A DNA stretch of 64,000 nt from Cyclina sinensis (lineage: Eukaryota; Mollusca; Bivalvia; Venerida; Veneridae), in NCBI GenBank assembly GCA_012932295.1, contig JAAONU010000016.1:43307241-43371240 (forward strand). Direction: 5' to 3'. Shown in pieces: positions 1 to 13,100 of the stretch. The translations under genes were made by a program, and so were the position numbers. How positions within the stretch are numbered: position 1 is the stretch's first letter; each line of letters starts with the position of its first letter. The notes beneath the pieces are model-generated. The model was not told where the DNA came from and ran no database searches. It saw nothing but the letters and a program-made list of their open reading frames with translations.

Positions 1-970
1 AACCAATTTAAGTTTTCACAATCATACACAAGAAGAGAAGTTCTGGGTCTACAATTTTGAATTAATCTTACTACTTTGTTTTGTGTTATTTGTAACTTTC
101 TTTCCACCTGTATTATTGGATATTTATGCCAAGATGAAGAAGAATAAAACTGAATAATAGCTAACGTAAAAACTTTTATGTTTTTAAGTCTAGAAGTCTT
201 TTTCGTCTGTATAAAACATTAAGCTTGGCATTTATTTTAGAAATAATTTTATTTACTACTGCTTCACCAGATAAGTAGCTATTAATGTCGAGATATTTTA
301 AATAAGCCAGCACCTACTATAATCACACATTTAACTGTAAAATTTTCTAACTGTCGTAATTTTCTTTTTGGTCCGAACAGCATACATTCAGTCTTTCAAA
401 GATCCACAAGCCATTCTGAACAACTTCCAAGAGCTGCAGCAAGTTTGCGGTGATAATTTCTGGAGAATACCATATCCTGTCGTGTAGCTTTATTGGCGAG
501 TACTTACGTACCTACACGGTAACTAACTCTTCCTCACTTATGGCTCGTTTATTTTAATGTTTTAAAGCGAGCTCTCGTTGTAATTGTAATACCCTGATAA
601 CCAGTACAACGTTTCAACCTAGGAATGTTTGATTAATTTGTACCCAAGCAGGGAAACATTGTCTCGAAATCCCCCTTCTCTGCTCCAACCTGAATGAATC
701 GAACAGCTAAAAATCGTTTTGTCGTCTTTGTCTGCTTTAAGCAAGATTAAAATCAAGCTTAAAATCATATCATCACTCACTAAATAACTTTCATGTTTAA
801 AAATAAATAGAATTAAGGCAAAAAGAAAGTGTTAAATTACTTCATTTCAACAAAAACCTTAATCATTTTTTGTTGCCATTAATTCCTCCTTGCCTGCAGA
901 ATTACCTCCAAATTTTAATGAATCAACTCCTCAGCACATCAAAGAGTTGATTATTCAGATCTGTTCAGAA
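1..970. other. Intergenic, no gene recognised
   Basis: AT-rich sequence with frequent stops in all frames. I see no splice-bounded exon, RNA gene or clear repeat here. Confidence 0.5.
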
Positions 971-1370
971 CGTAACTAGAACTGTCACTGTCCTGGCGCA
1001 AATATCACCTCATGCCGCTTTGTCAGTAGGGTATTTATACATAGGAACATGTAACTTTATGCCCCAGACTAAAATTAAGTACGAAAAATTACAAAGGGCA
1101 ATTTCTCACAAAAAATTGTGCAAATAAAAAGAGCTATGGTTCTTGGGCACTGTACATGTCTTCGATGAGATCTATCCATCTATGAAGTTTCAAGTTGAAA
1201 TCTTCAATACTTTTTTGGTTATGCTGCGGACAAAAATAAAATATGAAAAATTTTAAAGGGCAATAAATTCAAAATTGTGGAAAAAAGAGTTGTGACTCTT
1301 AAGCAATGCACTTTTTGGGTTATGCCCCTTAGGGCATCACCCAGTATACTGGTGAGTTTTCAAAATGCAA
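971..1370. repeat. Tandem-core interspersed repeat, left part
   Basis: It starts with AACTAGAACTGTCACTGTC. A near-identical start recurs at 18516 and, more diverged, at 46266, so this looks like the left end of a dispersed element. It is followed by units with the text 'gatctatccatctatgaagt' and 'ttatgctgcggacaaaaat'. The same units reappear at 2480-2700, so the element is probably interrupted between 1370 and 2450. It is non-coding. Confidence 0.6.
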
Positions 1371-1894
1371 CAGAGTGTCTATTGAAAAAGAATATGGAAC
1401 AGAGCGTCTAGATCCGGAGATTTTCTGACATCCTTATTCTGCGGCCATGCGATCCTATTTGCGGTCCTATTTGCGACCCTAGTTTTAACAGAGTGCAATC
1501 ATATGATTAAGGCAGCTGCATTCAATGTATTGAATCTGATTGTATCAATGTGAGTGGCAAATATATGTTTGTGTTTTAGGTAAATGATGTGTTTAAATTC
1601 AACAGAGAATGCAGACTTTAGGATTTTCGCAACTGCTTTGCAGTAGAAACATGTTTCACACTAAGATCATCTGATATAAACATTAGATTTGATATTTTCA
1701 AATGAAGCCTCATTTAAATGAATGTTTAGAACTTCAACAATTTGAACAATTTCGCAGAATTCAGAAAATGCATATGTCAGCAGGTGATGTGAGCGTTGCT
1801 CAATTAACTGTATATTCCTCTTTCTATTTGAGTTTATTTCTCGTCGGTACGTGTTGACCATTTGACCGACGTCCCATGGAGAGGTTAGCTTTTT

Positions 1895-2050
1895 CAGGAT
1901 GTTGGGTGCAGTGCAAGACAAGAAAGCATCTCATTTCAATGACGCCTCTGGTTCTTTTGCATGCTCAGTGTATAGCTCTATTATATAGGACCCCTGGAAT
2001 ATCAGTTCAGTGTGTTACTACTGCTCGTGCAGGATACCGGCTTGTTGAAA
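1895..2050 (-). mobile_element. Degraded tRNA-derived SINE copy
   Basis: The stretch around 'tggttcttttgcatgctcag' and 'gacccctggaatatcag' matches the SINEs at 31142-31352 (minus) and 38399-38610 (plus). The central part between the two blocks is deleted, and the tRNA-like head at the right end is worn. Open frames across it look fortuitous. Confidence 0.6.
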
Positions 2051-2449
2051 TGGGACAACAAAAATGCAAAATACAGTGGTTTCATTTCAAACGTGTAAGT
2101 AAATATATAATGCACGCTGGAAATGTTAGTCTTGTAAAATATAAAATTGTTATTCTGTTCCTTTTTTAATTTTTCCTTTTTAGCTCTATTTACGATACTT
2201 TATTTCTAAAATAGATGATCGTAGTTGTCTTGAGTTCTCAAAGATTTTATTTTTATAGTGTATTCATTATATCCTGTGCTCGTAAACACTGATAATACTA
2301 TATATTCTAAAAAAATACTTGCTCTGTTCACACACTGACAAATTTACTAACATAGACTGAAATGTTAAAGGAAGAGGATAACTATCAATATCGCAAGGAA
2401 TGTTGCATAAAGATCTGATCATATGTAAAATTCAATCATTTAGCATGAC

Positions 2450-2806
2450 CCATTGGATGCTTTTTTTAAGCAGCCATTTTGCTCTCAATGAGATCTATAT
2501 ATCTATGGAGTTTCAAGTTGATACCTCCAATAGATTTTGAGTTATGCTCTGGACAAAAATTATGTATGAAAAATTTCGAAGGGCAATAATTCCAAAATCA
2601 TGGAACAAATTTATGGTTTTTATGCACTGCAACTTTCCTCAATCAGATCTATCCATCTTTGAAGTTTCAAGTTGACACCTCCAATAGTTTTTAGTTATAC
2701 CCCGGGCAAACAAAACCCGACCACCGGACGGCAAGACGGACGGACGACCGGACAAGCTGATTCCAGTAAATCACCACTTACAACTTCGTTGTGCGGGTGG
2801 CATAAT
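2450..2806. repeat. Tandem-core repeat with terminal hairpin
   Basis: Two diverged units of a core ('agatctatccatctttgaag', 'gttatgctctggacaaaaat') are followed by a GACGGACG-rich tract. The end is a hairpin whose stem is CCACCACTTACAAC against GTTGTGCGGGTGG around a TTCG-type loop. The tract-then-hairpin ending recurs at 18770-18867. This resembles the right arm of the short-core elements known in bivalves (pearl-type or Helentron-associated elements); the class is an inference. Confidence 0.6.
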
Positions 2807-3078
2807 AAGTAAGTAGCAAAAGTAACATTTCAATTTTATTTCTTTGCGATTTTAGTGCAGATGAATGTTGACATACAAATTTAACTTGTTCGGTAACATA
2901 ATGAATTAAAGCAAGCAGAAATGCCAGACATAAAAAAAATGGTTGTCGAAAGGTTATTTTCACAAAAATGAAAACAGGTTTTTGGAGAATGTAAAATTGA
3001 AAACAAAAATGAATGAATAAATAAATCAATCAATAGATAAAAAAACGTGTTCCTTTGTCTCGTTTAAACAAGCAATAT

Positions 3079-5113
3079 CTATCCTGAATATGCGACGACG
3101 AAAGCGACAATAGTAGCAACTGTGTTAATGATTACAGAAACTATTAAGAATAATATGTCAAGAGCCAGAACAAAATCAGGCCATGTTATTTCTTCTTTTT
3201 CTACAGTTTTTGTATCGACTGAGGCTGTTTCACTTTCGGATTCAGCTGCCTGTTCAAAGACACGGTTCTGGAATGCTTTCGACTTAGTGCTTTCTTTGAG
3301 ATCGCTATGTTCAATTTCCGTTTCCGGTGACATTTTATCAACATCATCCATATCTTCCATAGCTAAATCTTTCTCATACATTGATACTTGTGGTGGCTTA
3401 TTGAAGAAAGCTGAAGGCTCCACTCTGTTAGAGATCCCAAGGATATCAGCCAGTCTAAAATCTGTTTTCGCACTCATCCGTTTATTACTGTCGTTCCAAG
3501 TATCGAGTGGAAATTCATTGCAGGCTGTATTTGTATCGCTTGAACTGATGCACAATATCCGCCTGATAATTTTAGACTCTGGGACACCAAAAAACTTTCT
3601 TTTTGTTTGTCTGTTTGTTTCTGTTATTCTGTTAATATTATGAGGTTTGATCTTTTCTGACTCAAAACGTATGACTTCTTCATCCGTATCATCTCCATTC
3701 GTCTTTTGTGAGCTGCAACACACCATGTTTGTAAAATACTGAATAACTTTTGTGAATTTTTTCAACGCATCCGGGACCGGTGTACTGTCTCCTTTTTTGT
3801 GTAGACGCAACTGTACGGCTGTGGTCAAAACAATGTTTGTGCTAAACAGGCATTCGACAAGCAGGTATTTGGTAACTACAGGTATTGTAGACATTCCTTC
3901 AGGCATAGTTTCAGTAACGATAAGAAGAAAGATGGCAAACGACAGAAATAAAATAACTGCAAAGCTCAGCTTTTCCCCGGAGTCACATGGTAAAATAAAA
4001 ACAAAATTATTCAAAACTGACAAAAGAATAATGGGAATTATCACATTGATGATAAAATAGACTGGTTTACGCCTTATCGTAAAGGAAAATGACATACTAG
4101 AAGTTAAGGATGTAGAAGAGTCAAATGTTGTCACGTTTTCGAGATTCCAGTTAGCGTTGTCTTCAAAGACATCAATATTGAAACCATCATCACCAGGTAA
4201 AATCTCAATCATGTCTTTGGTACTTGACCATGTTGCCATGTCAAGGTTACATACGTGTGAATCGAATGGAAAATATGTCATATCTAGGTTACACGTGCTT
4301 TCGAAAACCTGATAAGGCTCCCAAGTGATATTACCATCATTGCTGACAACGACATACATGAACCGATCTCCTAAACCAGTAATGGAGCTATATGCATTGG
4401 CAAGTGCGAGATCAGGTTTCCAAATATCGTTCTGCCGAATAGAAAATTGCGCGATGTTGCCAAACTCAGGCGGTTCCCATGTCATGAATGTGTCAGACCA
4501 TTTAATCTTCATGAACGCCGTCGAGGTTATTTTCTGAGACACTTCATCAACTTTGTTTATAGAGACTAAATACAGATCCACATACAGCTGCAAAAGAAAG
4601 CAAAATCCCTCTTTAAAGAGGAATGTATTGACGAATGCAAAGATGAAATGCAGTGCCAATTAAGCGTTACGCGGAATCTGACAGCTGGTAAAAGACAACT
4701 GCTTCAAGTGAGCATGCGCAATATAGTAAATGTCTCTCAAATGTTGTTACACATTACAAAAAAACTTACAAATTACAACTGAACCTAGGTATCTTCCAAT
4801 TATCAGTTTCACAAAATAATTTGCTTAAAGATATAGATACTCAAAGAGCTGAATAACGTATTACTGTATATCAAATGTATTTTAAATACAACATTTATAA
4901 CGTAGTTATGCAGAGTCTAGAGAAAATGCTGTAAAAACTCACATTAAGAACTTTTCCCGTGTCCTTTATTGGCCTGACCCTGGGTGAATAATCAGTGCTG
5001 TTTAGTTTGGCAAAAAGTAGTTCCCGCATTTCTGAGTCTGTACCTCCAATTACAACTTGGTATCCAATGAATAAACAGCCGAATAAAGTGAAAAAGAATG
5101 TTAATTTACTCAT
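3079..5113 (-). CDS. Nicotinic acetylcholine receptor-like Cys-loop channel subunit
   Basis: Two exons: 5113-4943 (57 codons, phase 0, donor GTGAGT) and 4587-3079 (acceptor TTTTGCAG), giving a 559-residue model. Residues 1 to about 22 are a hydrophobic signal peptide. The ligand-binding domain follows, with a conserved VDE after the first strands, WKPDL, and the Cys loop C156-x13-C170 around YFPFDSHVC. Membrane segments lie at about 232-256 (M1), 263-284 (M2), 291-316 (M3) and 529-559 (M4), with a long, acidic, poorly conserved M3-M4 loop. M2 starts with GEK, has Leu at 9' and Glu at 20', as in cation-selective nicotinic channels. Loop C has no vicinal cysteine pair, so it would be a non-alpha type subunit. 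It would act in the plasma membrane as part of a pentamer. The compact two-exon structure suggests a lineage-expanded copy. The family is clear; the ligand is not. Confidence 0.9.
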
Positions 5114-5790
5114 CGCTTAAATCTACACGTTAAAATGTTTATCATGGTACAAACCGTCTTAAATTATTTCTGATTACAATATTCTTTATTATAAGAATCT
5201 AAATTCAGAACAAATATATTAGATAATTAATTAACAGTTCATTGAAACAAAGAACGTACATGTAATTACCAATCAATTAGCGAAATTAGCCACGACAAAC
5301 GTTTTTTTTTCTTTTTTAAAGAAGGTTTAAAAAATCATAAAGTAAAACTATTGCACTTAAAAATTGAAGTAATACACTCTGTAGGGGAAATCTTTAACAA
5401 TGACGGATAAGGTTACACTTTGGCATGAAAATAGACTAAACAAATGTTTAGTAGGATCGTAACACAGAGAAACGCTTTGCCTATAGACTACTTATTCTAA
5501 GTCACTGTCTGTTAACTGATGTAATCATGCGCCTGTTTTGGTGGTCACATGTTCTTCCTTTAGTGCATCTATTTAAATTTACTTAAACAGAGTTACGTGT
5601 TGTCGTTTAGCAACAGCCTTTCAATACTATGTTGTTAAAGTCCCATTTCGAAAGTATATTATGCTGAGAGCTGTTAGTATATAACCAAGTCGTTTAGTTC
5701 ATTCAGTTCCTTCCTAACGTGAAATAAATTCTACGGTACTGGAGCGAATGTGTCTTTCAACAAACAAACAAGTTTACAAGCAAGAGTCTT
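5114..5790. other. Upstream flank of the channel gene
   Basis: AT-rich DNA 5' of the channel start codon. It should contain the promoter and 5' UTR, but I see no motif I can name. Confidence 0.4.
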
Positions 5791-5794
5791 TTGA

Positions 5795-6545
5795 ATCACA
5801 AGCAAGTGCGACCCATTTATATCACAAGCAACGTTTAGTCATTCTCACAAAATCAAGGCTCGTCCCAAGCAATTTTATGAGCCATTTTCATTACAATCAA
5901 ATTTAAACCGTTCTTATCACAAACAACGTTGAGTTATTTTCATTAACCAAGGATAAGCTATTCTCGTCGTCAAGCAAGTTTGAACCATGTCGTTTGACTA
6001 ATCACAAACGAAATCAGGCGCGTAGCTAGCCTATAAAGAATGTGGATTCAAAATAATCTAGGGGGGTCAGGGGGCATGCCCCCTCTGAAAATTTTGAAAT
6101 AAATGGTGCAATTTGGTGCGTTTTGGGGCCTCCGGAGAGCTTTCTTGACCAACGAAAATCCATTTATTTTAGCATAAAAATGGAGATGAATAGCTTTACT
6201 TTCGTTTATTTTTTTTTTTTGTCAAAATAATGTGGATTCAGCTGCGTACTCGCGTATAGGCAGCTACGCGCCTGGAAATTAGGTAATTCTCATAAAAGCA
6301 ACTTTAACCCACTGACATCACAAGAAAGTTTAAGTGATTTTCACAAAAAGTAAGACTGAGTCTCGCAAGCACGGTTCAGCCATTCTTGTAATAAGTAAGA
6401 CTGAACTGTTTTTGAGCAAAGCAAAGTTGCACAAGTCTAAAAAAAACCAGGCTGAAACATTCTCACAGGCAGGTTTGAACCAAAGTTTGAACGATTGAAG
6501 TTGAACTATTTTTCATCGCATGCAATGCTGGGTCGTTTTAATTGC
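5795..6545. repeat. Degenerate ~33-bp minisatellite
   Basis: Loosely repeated units of the form 'atcacaagcaagtttgaacc' (spacing roughly 30-36 bp, strongly diverged) run from about 5795 to 6010 and resume from about 6285 to 6545. The MITE at 6015-6274 interrupts the array, so the array is older than the insertion. Confidence 0.6.
6015..6274. mobile_element. MITE with 13-bp terminal inverted repeats
   Basis: The ends CAGGCGCGTAGCT (6015-6027) and AGCTACGCGCCTG (6262-6274) are perfect inverted repeats 260 bp apart. Both sides are flanked by GAAAT (6010-6014 and 6275-6279), a 5-bp target-site duplication. The termini resemble hAT-type ends and the 5-bp duplication would fit the hAT5-type group; the family call is an inference. 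No coding capacity. Confidence 0.8.
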
Positions 6546-7165
6546 AAGCACGGCTATCTTAAACTATCGAAGGAATACAAATCTGTAAAAAATACACAAC
6601 ATGCAAAGGGAGAGAAGAATCGACACTAAATAAATACAACGACAGTTATATGACTTTAATACACACCCTGTACAGAACAAAGATGACTGGTGGCTTAACA
6701 TGGACAAATTAACTTTGTACACATTTCATATAATGATTTAATACAGTTTAAATCAGGACACAGCTGACAGCTATGTTATAAACGTTAACATAAGAGTTAA
6801 TCAATTTAAAATAATATCTGTAACGAAAGGTTCTATTCCGTATATCAGAGGTTCTTCAATGTATTATCTCTGCATCATAGGTAATCTACATACAAGCATA
6901 TGCAGATGACATGAAATGAATAAATATATCACAGGTAAGTCCAACCACGTACATTAACATTTGAATAAAATCTTTATAAAAATTTGTCCATTCATATCTC
7001 TTATAGACGCATACAAAACAAATATATCTCTGTTTACAGTAAACACAAAAAGAACAGAACACGTGTACAGAATATATCTATGAACACATCTATATGCACG
7101 TTTCGAAGCTAACAGTTGATGAAATAAAGAAATCATAGACATACAGAGTTCATCATAAAAAAAGT
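6546..7165. other. 3' flank of the RLR gene
   Basis: AT-rich. I see no gene, and the short minus-strand frame near 6954-7142 has no recognisable content. The hexamer AATAAA on the minus strand at 7169-7164 overlaps the RLR stop codon. Confidence 0.4.
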
Positions 7166-10100
7166 TTATTCTTGCTCAGGACCCAGCAGTCTAGGTAAGT
7201 CCTCTAGCCTTATCTCTGGGACATTGTATGGCATGTCAATCCATTTCTTGTACGTACTGATGCCTCTAGTGCGGAGGTTTCGGAATTTGAAATTCTGAAT
7301 CTTCAAGATCATGCAATCTAGCCCATCTCGGATTCCTATTATACCCCAGTCTAGCGGGCATTTTTTGCAAAACATTTTGTATTTTTTGAACAGCCCGTCG
7401 TATGTCTTCGGTTTCTTGTGTTCTTTTCTGTTTATCTTGTCTGCAAAATGTCTATCAATTACGATGTGATCATGGCCAAGCTGCCTCACATCGGAGACAA
7501 AGCATGCAGGTGTATTGCATCGGCCGCATAGTATTTCATAATCCTCGTCTGACTTCCTCCCCTTCTTCAACTTTTCGACTTCCGCTTTGAACCTATACTT
7601 GTGTGTCTCTTCTCTCTGAAAACCAGTAACCTTCATATTGACCAGTTTGGGATCAAGCTGTTTGACGTTATTTAATGCTCTGTACATCATAGCGGCCTTG
7701 TATGTGTTGATTCTTTCTTGTTCAACTACTTTATCGCTGCCCATAGTAACTGTTGTTGCTTTCTGCTTACGAGCTCGACCTGTAAATTAGACATCAGATT
7801 AAGATTAAATTAAATTAGATTAAAATTGCTATAATCATACTAAGGAGTAATCTCAAGTTTGTTTTTAAATGCAAACTGTTGTTAGAAAAACATTAAGAAA
7901 TCATTCAGAACGAACAAAATATACATTATAAGTGCATTTCCCTAACACTTCTAATAAATGTACAGAAACATACAATGATAATTTCAATGCACTGTCAAAG
8001 TTACCTTTCATTTGAATCTTAGTTATTTCGTCCCCAGAGTACTCGTAACTCAGCACAATGTTGCAATCTGGAACATCAATTCCTTCATTTCCAACAGACG
8101 TACAGACAAGAACTTTGAAAAAGCCTTCACGAAACTTTTGCAAGATATCAGTCTGCATGTTCTCAGTCATTCCTAAAACACAAAATATAAAATATATTGC
8201 CACTCTAAGTAACGGTACAGGCATGTCTACTTAACACACTTTTTCAAAGAACTTTATTTTCAAATCAGTACCTGCTTATGCAGTTGCAACTGTTTAATTG
8301 TGGTTTCGCAATCGTGTTATATTCAACTAACATCCTGTTGCAGGATATTTTGTTGTAATAACATGAACTTCCTTTCTTTCTTGTTTTTTTATTCCTGGCA
8401 TACATTAAGACGTTATGTCTTGATTTTGTATTCCTGAAGTTGCTATATACATGTCTGCCTAAAACTTTGGTAAGTATTTTTAAAACATAACACTGTTTTT
8501 GATACACAGCATATTTGTTTGTTTTTAACATCTTCAGTTACATAATCAAATTAAATGTTTCAAGTGGAGCTTTGTCGCATATTGTAAATCAATTCCGAAA
8601 CGTTTTTGTATAAGTACGACACCAAATTGGTTAAATGTTTTACCGTCGTCGCCACCACGGTTGTCTTTTCCCCAGAGAGGACTTGCTCTGACTCCACATT
8701 CCTGTAGATCCTTGTCTAAAAACTGAGCTAAAGATCTACAGGTTGCCCGTGCTTTAACGAAAACCATCGCTCTGGAGTCCTCCCCCTTGTCATCTAACAT
8801 CTTGCGAAGAGTATTGCTTAGAATTCTAACATTCGGATTTTCTGTATTTTTGCCCTTCATATTGAGTTTCTTCTGCATATCTACAATGTTGCTCAGTCTT
8901 TTTAATTCAATCTTTGAATTTAATGGTTTCAACACTTAAGTTGTAATAATTAACTGAACATTTATTTAAATAGCTTCAAGTTCGGATTAAGGCAGCATAA
9001 GCATCACTTTTTTTAGATTCCCAAGTTAGGATTTTGAACTGGTTGTGAGAACTTTCATTTGCATTTCACAGTGAGCTCTCTTCTTATGATAAAAACGTGT
9101 TTTTTACAGGTTATTCGTTTTTTTAGTTTAATAGTCAATTCTGAAATCATGATATAAATATTACCTGTGATTAAAATATTTTAACTTTTATGACATTAAA
9201 TACTTTTTAAAAAGTATTTTAAAAGTTTTGGTTTCATATACCTTGTAAGTTAGAGTAAAGTTCTCTTTCCAAAGTCGTCAATTTATTCCTGTGTTCACCT
9301 TCTTGCCTATGTTTCTCTGCCATGTACCTGATGACATCTTTTGTAAGCAATAATTTGTTTACTTCAAGGGCCGCATTGCAGGTCTATGAGAAAGACAAGC
9401 TGTCCTAGTTTACTAGTTACATAATAAAATACATATTAAATCTAATGACAAGACCGAACCAAATTGACAGCTGCACCAACACGGTAAATACCCATTGGTA
9501 AACGACGGTTCGTGATTTCATTTTAAGAAGTTAACCTTAAAAATTTTCAAATAGATAAATGAACATAAAGACGAGTTATTCACTTTACAATTATTTTTTG
9601 TTGTTGTTTTTTAAACACGAATTTTATATGATGGTTTGGGTTAATAGGCGTTCCAAATATGTCTTTATTATGTGGAAATTAGGTTTTCTTACATTGAGAT
9701 ACTTAGCACAAGTGCTTATGTCTCTGGACACATTTTCGTCATCCACTTTAAGCATTGCAGCCTTCATTACATCAACTGTCCATTTGTTGTACTCTTGTGA
9801 TTCCCGATTTTTTGGTTGTTTGTCCATCAAATCAATCATATCAGGTTGCATCAAAGCATTATCTAGTGGCAAAATAAAAGCCTAGAAATAGTACATATTA
9901 AACATGTTAAATTAAAAAAAATAAAAATGTTTCTAAACATGTCAGGCAGAATATAGGTCTATACCTAAACAGTTGCTACTAAGGTCGTTAGGAAGTAGTG
10001 TTTGATAATTGTAGTAAATTGCTCATCAACTGGGTATATTTGATAAATTTTGTAATGTACATCTTTACCCTAACTGTTCCTCATTTTACGTTTGCCTAGC

Positions 10101-13100
10101 GCATGTCAGAGAGGCAAACGGTAATTAAATTTGCGGTCCATCAACAGGTTGCAGAGAATAAGGGAACTCGAGCAATAACATTCTCTGCAGGTTGGCACTT
10201 TAACAACTGGATCACAGATTCTTTGAATACATTTACGAATCGAAACCAATGTTACATGTACATCAGGAATACACACACCTTGTAACTTTTCCTCTGTATC
10301 CTCCATCATTGTGATAATGATCTCTTTACACGGATCGTCTGCCTGCTTCACTAGCTGTATCGTCTCTGAAAATTAAATTATATATGAAAACGTTCCTATA
10401 GCACAACAAATGATAGACTAAACCCTTTCCTCCTTTACATTCCATCCATATAAAAGTAAACATTAGCATGAATACCTTCGTCAGGCATATTCGTGTGTCT
10501 CCTGAGTTCTTCAATGTTTCTCTCCACTGTTGAAATCAACCTGACATCTAAACAAGCACAGACCCTCAGAATGTACTCAACAGCTTCGACATCTGTTCTA
10601 GATCTACCAACTCCGATGGATGCTGTTAATCCTACCACCTGGAACAAATTGATTTAACTCGAACGGTTATGTACAAAATATGCAACTGTCCTTGATTGAA
10701 TTTATACGTGTAATAAAAGTCTCATACTGATATTTGCAGTTCTACCTATTTTTTCAGAAAGTTTTCTTTATTCTATTTCTGTCATTTTAAGCTTAGCTAT
10801 AATTGGCCTGCAGACTGTAATAACACTCTTGTCATTATTTTCACTTTGATCCTACCTTCATGTGTATCTATTCTAAGTTAATTGTCGAAACGGGGAATCA
10901 ATGAAATTATGAACTGCGTTATCAGTTTTCCTAATCTCATTCATTTTCAGTTCTTTCAAATTTTACAATTTTATTTAAGATTATAACTGATAAGCCAGCC
11001 AAACCTATAAAATGAGAGTCGGCAATAAAGTCTTCTTAGCTTAAGTTTTTCATATTTCTAACTTCAAACTTTTATCTTAATCACAAGTCTTATGTTTCTT
11101 CTCGAATTCTTCAGCTCTACCTTGATTTATATTTTACTTTGAAAATTAATTTGTTTCAAAGATTTTACATACACTTACTTATGTAATATAGAAAAAAAAC
11201 GCATTCATTTTTAACTAACACCAGTTCTAAGGAAGGCTTATCGCTAATGTTGCAAAAACTTGTGACCCAACACATTTGTTTATTACAGCCAGTTTTTCTA
11301 AATCAGATTGTCAGTTACATTCAATTTGATTTCATTTCATTGTACTTTTATCTATTTGTTCAAATAGTTTTGTACTGAAACAAAATCTGCAATATTTTTA
11401 TTATGATTTCATTGTCTAAACATTCAAACATAAAACCTGATACAGTACATCGAAATAGTTCTACTTAAATCCTTGAATTCAGTGTAAAAGCCTAAAGTAT
11501 TGACAAACTAAATGTAGTAATTACATTTCGAATATCTTACCTGAGGCATTTCTTTTCCAGTTTCAGATTTCTCTACAAGATACTTCCTCATCAAGATATT
11601 GTAGGGTCCATCACCCCTAGTGTGGTGACACTCATCCAAAATTAATAGGGAGAATTCCGACAAACTTTTGATGACTTTTTCTTCCAGGTTGTTAACAAGG
11701 ATTTGTGGTGTAAAACAGAGGATGTCGTTATCTTTTAAGAACATGTTTAACATCCTGGATTCCTCATCTTCTCCGGTAATAAGTTTAGTCTGAAAATGTT
11801 TGATTTACATATCTAAATAACAAATAAAACATTTAATTTGAAATGCCTTAGATAATAATATCATATGCAAATGAACCACCTTCATCCCAAGAATAAAATA
11901 AGAAGAATTAATAAATAGATAAATAACGCTGAATAAAACATAACATTTTCCCAATAAGTTGTATGATAATTGGGTAATTTTTCCTCAATAAACCTGAGAT
12001 CATTTTACCTGATACTCAGGCAGATAAGCTTTGAACCTGTCCGCCTGTTGTTTAATCAGTGCACCAGTTCTCGCCATAAAAACAACTTTCTTTGGGCCTG
12101 CAATGACGAAATCAATTGATAAATTATGATTAAAAGCCGATCTTAATTAAGACACCTATTGGATATTCACTTTCTATAAGGACTTCATAAAATGATGATT
12201 ATTATCTTTCATAAACTAAAACATTTTCAAAAGCAATAAAATAGCAGTGTTGGTTTTGAAAAATTATTAAATAAGTTGCATTTGTCTTTATATTAATCAT
12301 TAAACATATAACAATGTCGTTTGGTCGAGAGACACAAACTGAAAAGTGTACTTCAGTTCCTGATTTTTGAACAAGTCAAATGGCATTAGACAAATATAAC
12401 AATAAACACACTAACTCTTACCGTTTGAAGCCTTTTGTAGATGTTTCTGTATTATATGTAAAGCCACCCAGGTTTTACCGGATCCAGTTTCAGCACAAAC
12501 GATCGTGTTTCTTCCAAGGACAGCATTTTCAGCCAGTTCTAGCTGGTATTTTCTTAAATTTAAATGTGCTGGTCTGTGCGTTGCTAAAGCTGTAAATATT
12601 AAATTACTGTGAAAGACAAAAAAGAGAAAAACTCTTCTGATTCAGTGACTTGAAAACAAAATGTTCCTAGAACTGAGACCATTCTCTCCCTATATGTTAT
12701 AACAAACTTACGGAAAATACAGGCAATCATCGATACTATGAACTTTGTAGCTTAAATAAACTCTGTTCAGTCACACGATCCATAAAGATAACAGTATGCT
12801 GGAATAAAAATGATAATGCCCAAATGGACAAACAGAAAGATATGCATTGTCCAAAGCTCAGACATTAATTAGAAAACTTAGAAAAATCTAGGTAAAAGGA
12901 AACTTTTAGAAAAAATGCGAACAGAGCGAGAAATGTAAAAAGAATGCCAAGATTTTTCTTTCGAGTTTAAGAGAAATTTAAAGAATCTGAAACAAATAAT
13001 ACTTTCTACAGTGCAGAAATGTTTAAAAAGGTTGTTCTATACTTATGTATGAAACAAATCACATTTTCAGAGGAAATTAAATAAATATCGACCTTGTGCT

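Noticed and set aside
3122..3643. 173-codon plus-strand open frame
   Set aside because: It is antisense to the long second exon of the channel gene, which has clear domain content.
10103..10285. Plus-strand open frame near RLR exon 11
   Set aside because: It is antisense to an RLR exon and its intron and has no recognisable product.
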